8,013 nt of DNA from an uncultured bacterium. GTDB lineage: Bacteria > Cyanobacteriota > Vampirovibrionia > Gastranaerophilales > Gastranaerophilaceae. The translations under genes were made by a program, and so were the position numbers. Of the stretch, positions 5,710 to 8,013 are shown in pieces; position 1 is the first letter of the stretch, and the number at the start of each line of letters is the position of its first letter. The stretch spans positions 1 to 8,013 of the forward strand of contig CACYCU010000166.1 of assembly GCA_902772945.1 (NCBI GenBank), read 5' to 3'. The notes beneath the pieces are model-generated. The model had not been told where the DNA came from. It did not search any database and saw only the letters and a list, made by a program, of their open reading frames with translations.

Positions 5710-6003
5710 ATGACAAAAAAATTACTTAAATCTATTGACAAAATTATTGAATCCAGTGGCAGCAATAAAATTACAATATTTACAAATCATTTAAAAATTG
5801 ACGGAAAAATATTCGTACCGGAAGGCAGATGCGAAGAATGTCATGACGATTTTATAACATTAGAAAACGCATTAATGTGCAGATTATCAGACTACTGCAC
5901 ATGCAACGACGATGATTGTGAGTGCAATGATTATGTCTGCTTCAAATACGATTGGGTAAATGTTGCAATAGACGACATTGTTGCATTTAGTATTATTCAA
6001 TAA
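5710..6003 (+). CDS. Small acidic cysteine-rich protein, putative metal-binding (97 aa)
   Basis: Not a family I can name. The product has eight cysteines clustered at 41, 44, 57, 63, 65, 70, 72 and 77, including CEEC, CTC and CEC, within an Asp/Glu-rich stretch. This spacing suggests Zn or Fe-S binding rather than secreted disulfides, as no signal peptide or membrane segment is present. The flanks look beta-rich: KITIFTNHLKIDGKIFV (20-36), DDFITLENALMCR (46-58) and WVNVAIDDIVAFSII (82-96). The order 'basic strand with GK.., FITLENA, I.IDDIVAF' resembles small SH3/Sm-like barrels, with the Cys cluster as an insertion; this resemblance is tentative. The ATG at 5710 has AAGGAG at ideal spacing, inside a hairpin. 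It converges on the HD-GYP-like gene with a 9-base gap. Confidence 0.75.
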   Translation: MTKKLLKSIDKIIESSGSNKITIFTNHLKIDGKIFVPEGRCEECHDDFITLENALMCRLSDYCTCNDDDCECNDYVCFKYDWVNVAIDDIVAFSIIQ

Positions 6004-6012
6004 AGGAAATTA

Positions 6013-7266
6013 CTAATTCTTAACAACGTCAAATAGGGCATTTACAACAATAGGATCCCATTTAGAACCGGCTTCCTCTTTCAAAATTTCTAATGTTTTT
6101 TCCACAGACATTGCCTTTCTGTATGGTCTGTCAGATGTCATTGCACAATAAACATCTGCAACAGCTATTATTCTTGAACCAAACGGTATTGACTGTCCTT
6201 TGAGCCCTTCCGGCTTGCCGGAACCATCATATCTCTCTTTTTGATATGTAATATAAGGAACAACTTCAGACAAGAAATTTATATTCATCAAAAGATGAAC
6301 ACCCGTATTTGAATGTTCTTGAATTTTTTGTAAATTTTCAGGCGAAAGCTTGCCGTTTGTAGCAAAAATTTCTTCCGGCAAAGCAATCTTACCTATATTT
6401 TGCAGCAATCCTGCATAATATATCAAATCAGTAGTTTTTTCGTTCAATTTTAATTGACGGCAAATTTGTCTTGCAAGATTTGCAGTATTTTGAGAATGAG
6501 CTACTTTATATTGACCCTTTGTATCAACGGCATTTGCAAGATTTTCAACAAATCTTTGTTGATAATCGCATAAATCACCGATTAATGCTGTCAATTCAGC
6601 TCTGATATGCTGCAATTCACTAGCTGTTGAAGTTTCATCAGCAATAAGTTTATTTGTCTCATCAATTGTTTTTTGCAAAGTCATTGAAGTTGCAAAAAGA
6701 ACAGCTATACTTTCAACAAGTTCCAGATATTCTTCATTAACAGGAGTTTCATTTTCGATAACAATTACACCTGTAGATTTTACATTGCAATGCATAGGAA
6801 CTGCAATAACATCCTCAAAAACTGTTTCTCCCGTTATATATGCTTTTCCGGCAGCAGAATCATTATTTATAGAATATTTTTCAACACAATCCGATGTAGT
6901 TCCCGCCAAAGCTAATTCATCATTTTTTTCCAAATATATATGACAATCTTTTATTTCAAGCATTTGTTTTACAGAGAACGCAATTGATGTATATATTGCA
7001 TGCTCCTCATTTGAATCAAAACTCAAAACACACAATGTATTTTGCAATGAGTATATCGAAATCAATTCCTCTAATTGATTTATTAATCCTGCTTTTTTAT
7101 CTTTTACATTTGCGCCTATTTTCTTTGCTAAATCTTCTGATATCAAATTTTCGGCAATAAAATCACCTAAGTTTAGTGCAAATATTTCTTCTATGGGGTC
7201 TTGGTCAATCAAATAGTCAGATTGAGCAAACAATGAAACTCCGTTATTCTTCTCTTCTTTTTTCAT
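6013..7266 (-). CDS. GAF-like plus degenerate HD-GYP domain protein
   Basis: The 417-residue cytoplasmic protein has an N-terminal region, a GAF-like sensory region (about 60-200), a helical linker (200-235) and a C-terminal HD-GYP domain (about 240-417). HD-GYP proteins normally hydrolyse cyclic-di-GMP using a bi- or tri-metal centre. Here H257 (AHSQN), H318 (EHSNTG), D371 (AVADVY) and TSDRPYRKA (377-385) are kept, but the HD pair is Q289-N290 (LLQNIGKI), the HH of HHE is Q342-K343 (YQKERYDGSG), and GYP is GKP at 350-352. Loss of four ligand positions argues against hydrolase activity and for a binding, sensing or scaffold role. The rest of the fold looks intact, with no frameshift, so this is a pseudoenzyme rather than a pseudogene. 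The ATG at 7266 has AAGGA nine bases upstream. I found no convincing promoter. Confidence 0.88.
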   Translation of the reverse strand: MKKEEKNNGVSLFAQSDYLIDQDPIEEIFALNLGDFIAENLISEDLAKKIGANVKDKKAGLINQLEELISIYSLQNTLCVLSFDSNEEHAIYTSIAFSVKQMLEIKDCHIYLEKNDELALAGTTSDCVEKYSINNDSAAGKAYITGETVFEDVIAVPMHCNVKSTGVIVIENETPVNEEYLELVESIAVLFATSMTLQKTIDETNKLIADETSTASELQHIRAELTALIGDLCDYQQRFVENLANAVDTKGQYKVAHSQNTANLARQICRQLKLNEKTTDLIYYAGLLQNIGKIALPEEIFATNGKLSPENLQKIQEHSNTGVHLLMNINFLSEVVPYITYQKERYDGSGKPEGLKGQSIPFGSRIIAVADVYCAMTSDRPYRKAMSVEKTLEILKEEAGSKWDPIVVNALFDVVKN

Positions 7267-7342
7267 GAAAATTTTCCTTACATGCCTACCGTTCCTTATT
7301 ACGGCAAAACCATGAAAAAACTTTAATAAAATCCATAAAAAA

Positions 7343-7380
7343 TCATACTTTAGTATTAGAAAATAGATACTAAAGTATGA
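7343..7380 (-). terminator. Strong intrinsic terminator, likely bidirectional
   Basis: TCATACTTTAGTAT (7343-7356) and ATACTAAAGTATGA (7367-7380) form a perfect 14-bp stem with a 10-base loop. On the minus strand it sits about 19 bases after the stop of the DivIVA-like gene and is followed by six Ts (complement of 7342-7337). On the plus strand six Ts (7386-7391) also follow after ATATA. It isolates the DivIVA-like gene from the HD-GYP-like gene downstream, so the latter needs its own promoter in 7267-7342. Confidence 0.85.
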
Positions 7381-7399
7381 ATATATTTTTTAATTAAGA

Positions 7400-8005
7400 T
7401 TAATTTATTACATAATCAGATGCGTTTTGAGCTCTTTCTGTTGTATAAGATGTAGGTACATCATAGCTTCCGAAAGATTCGCTTCTCAATTTTTCCATAT
7501 ACAACTGACCGTTTTTAACGATTTGTTGTTGTTGAGTCAAATTCTTTTCAAGATTTGTCAAAACCTGTTCAGCGTAAAGTTCTGCACCCTCTTTTGTTTT
7601 CATTGCTTCTTCCGTTGCTTGGTTTCTGATACTTTCAGCTTCTTCCATAGCACGGCGTTTAATTTCTTCACATTCTTGCTGAACTTGAGTTCTTATTTTT
7701 ACCCCTTCTCTTTCAAGTGCTTTGATAAAGTCAGACTCAGAAAGTTTTCTATCAGCCTCTTTTTGTGCCTCATTAACTATTCTTTCGGCTTTTGCTTGTG
7801 CTTCAGCCTGAAGTTCATCTCTACGCCTTAAAAATGCTCTGGCTTCTTGAACTTCTACCGGTAAAGAGGCATAAATTCTATCTATCAAAACTTCCATTTC
7901 TTTTGCTCTAATTATAGTAAACCTCTTTGGTATAATTGGAAAACCTTCTTCCATTACCATTTCTAATCTTTTTAATAAATCATATACACCATTCTGCTGT
8001 GGCAT
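7400..8005 (-). CDS. DivIVA/ATP-synthase-b-like coiled-coil protein
   Basis: The 201-residue protein opens MPQQNGVYDLLKRLEMVMEE, followed by GFPIIPKRFTIIRAKEMEVL (21-40) and LIDRIYASLPVEVQEARAFL (40-59). This 'DLLKRLE..., P..., L..LP..V.EA' layout resembles a conserved cyanobacterial family often labelled DivIVA-domain or ATP-synthase-b-like. Residues about 52-175 are a long charged coiled coil rich in Ala, Glu, Gln, Lys and Arg (AEAQAKAERIVNEAQKEADR; EECEEIKRRAMEEAESIRNQ is read in part), ending in a Ser/Tyr/Thr-rich tail. No signal peptide or membrane helix, so it is not a true F0 subunit b. A role in cell shape, division or polar organisation is suggested by the family and not proven. Only 8 bases lie upstream, with no ribosome binding site visible and no stop codon, so the true start could be further out. 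Confidence 0.75.
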   Translation of the reverse strand: MPQQNGVYDLLKRLEMVMEEGFPIIPKRFTIIRAKEMEVLIDRIYASLPVEVQEARAFLRRRDELQAEAQAKAERIVNEAQKEADRKLSESDFIKALEREGVKIRTQVQQECEEIKRRAMEEAESIRNQATEEAMKTKEGAELYAEQVLTNLEKNLTQQQQIVKNGQLYMEKLRSESFGSYDVPTSYTTERAQNASDYVIN

Positions 8006-8013
8006 GTTTTTTA

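Noticed and set aside
7281..7304. Imperfect inverted repeat (TGCC...GGCA and CCGT...ACGG) upstream of the HD-GYP-like gene
   Set aside because: Stems of only 4 bp with large loops and no riboswitch-like consensus; compatible with chance.
7427..7831. 134-codon open frame on the plus strand
   Set aside because: It lies antisense within the coiled-coil gene, and its Phe/Cys/Ser-rich product is what the complement of Glu/Ala/Lys codons gives. No ribosome binding site or family resemblance.
1..8013. CRISPR arrays, insertion sequences, tRNA or rRNA genes, phage genes
   Set aside because: No regularly spaced repeats, transposase or integrase motifs, or structured RNA signatures seen on either strand.

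Overview
The window is AT-rich bacterial chromosome with a housekeeping layout. I see no mobile element, CRISPR array, rRNA or tRNA. My best guess for the source is a gut Melainabacteria / Gastranaerophilales-type organism, a non-photosynthetic relative of Cyanobacteria. The reasons are a pilin-like protein whose C-terminus has the DINGD..PN..GRD and SCAARIIENGWK layout I associate with that group, and a coiled-coil protein whose N-terminus resembles a conserved cyanobacterial DivIVA/ATP-synthase-b-like family. Low GC and a Gram-negative-type envelope protein (signal peptide plus TonB C-terminal domain) fit too. This is recall-based inference, not a database result.

Layout. 1-822: an extended -10 promoter drives plsY (glycerol-3-phosphate acyltransferase) and a directly abutting 51-residue membrane protein. 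817-1599: a convergent gene for a secreted TonB-C-domain protein, which shares a palindromic double stop with the small membrane protein. 1709-2161: a helical protein of unknown function on the + strand. 2192-2215: a terminator between that gene and gyrB. 2221-4749: gyrB, long form with an insert in the TOPRIM region. 4848-5641: a divergent pilin-like protein, apparently on a nearly leaderless mRNA. 5676-6003: a small cysteine-rich protein whose ribosome binding site lies inside a perfect 12-bp hairpin. 6013-7266: a GAF plus HD-GYP protein that has lost the HD and HH metal ligands. 7343-7380: a strong hairpin terminator. 7400-8005: a coiled-coil DivIVA-like protein, with its upstream signals cut off by the window edge.

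How the genes relate. Apart from the plsY/small membrane protein pair, the genes look like separate transcription units, mostly in divergent or convergent pairs. plsY (membrane lipid synthesis), the TonB-C protein, the pilin-like protein and the DivIVA-like protein all concern the cell envelope. gyrB handles DNA topology. The degenerate HD-GYP protein may be a sensor or scaffold rather than a cyclic-di-GMP hydrolase. Three promoters here share a TGnTAnAAT extended -10, and transcript leaders are predicted to be very short.

The points most worth a second look are the SD-sequestering hairpin in front of the cysteine-rich protein, the pseudo-HD-GYP protein, and the pilin-like protein with a non-canonical processing site. 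I did not find an obvious new multi-gene system; no stretch over 300 bases lacks a gene.
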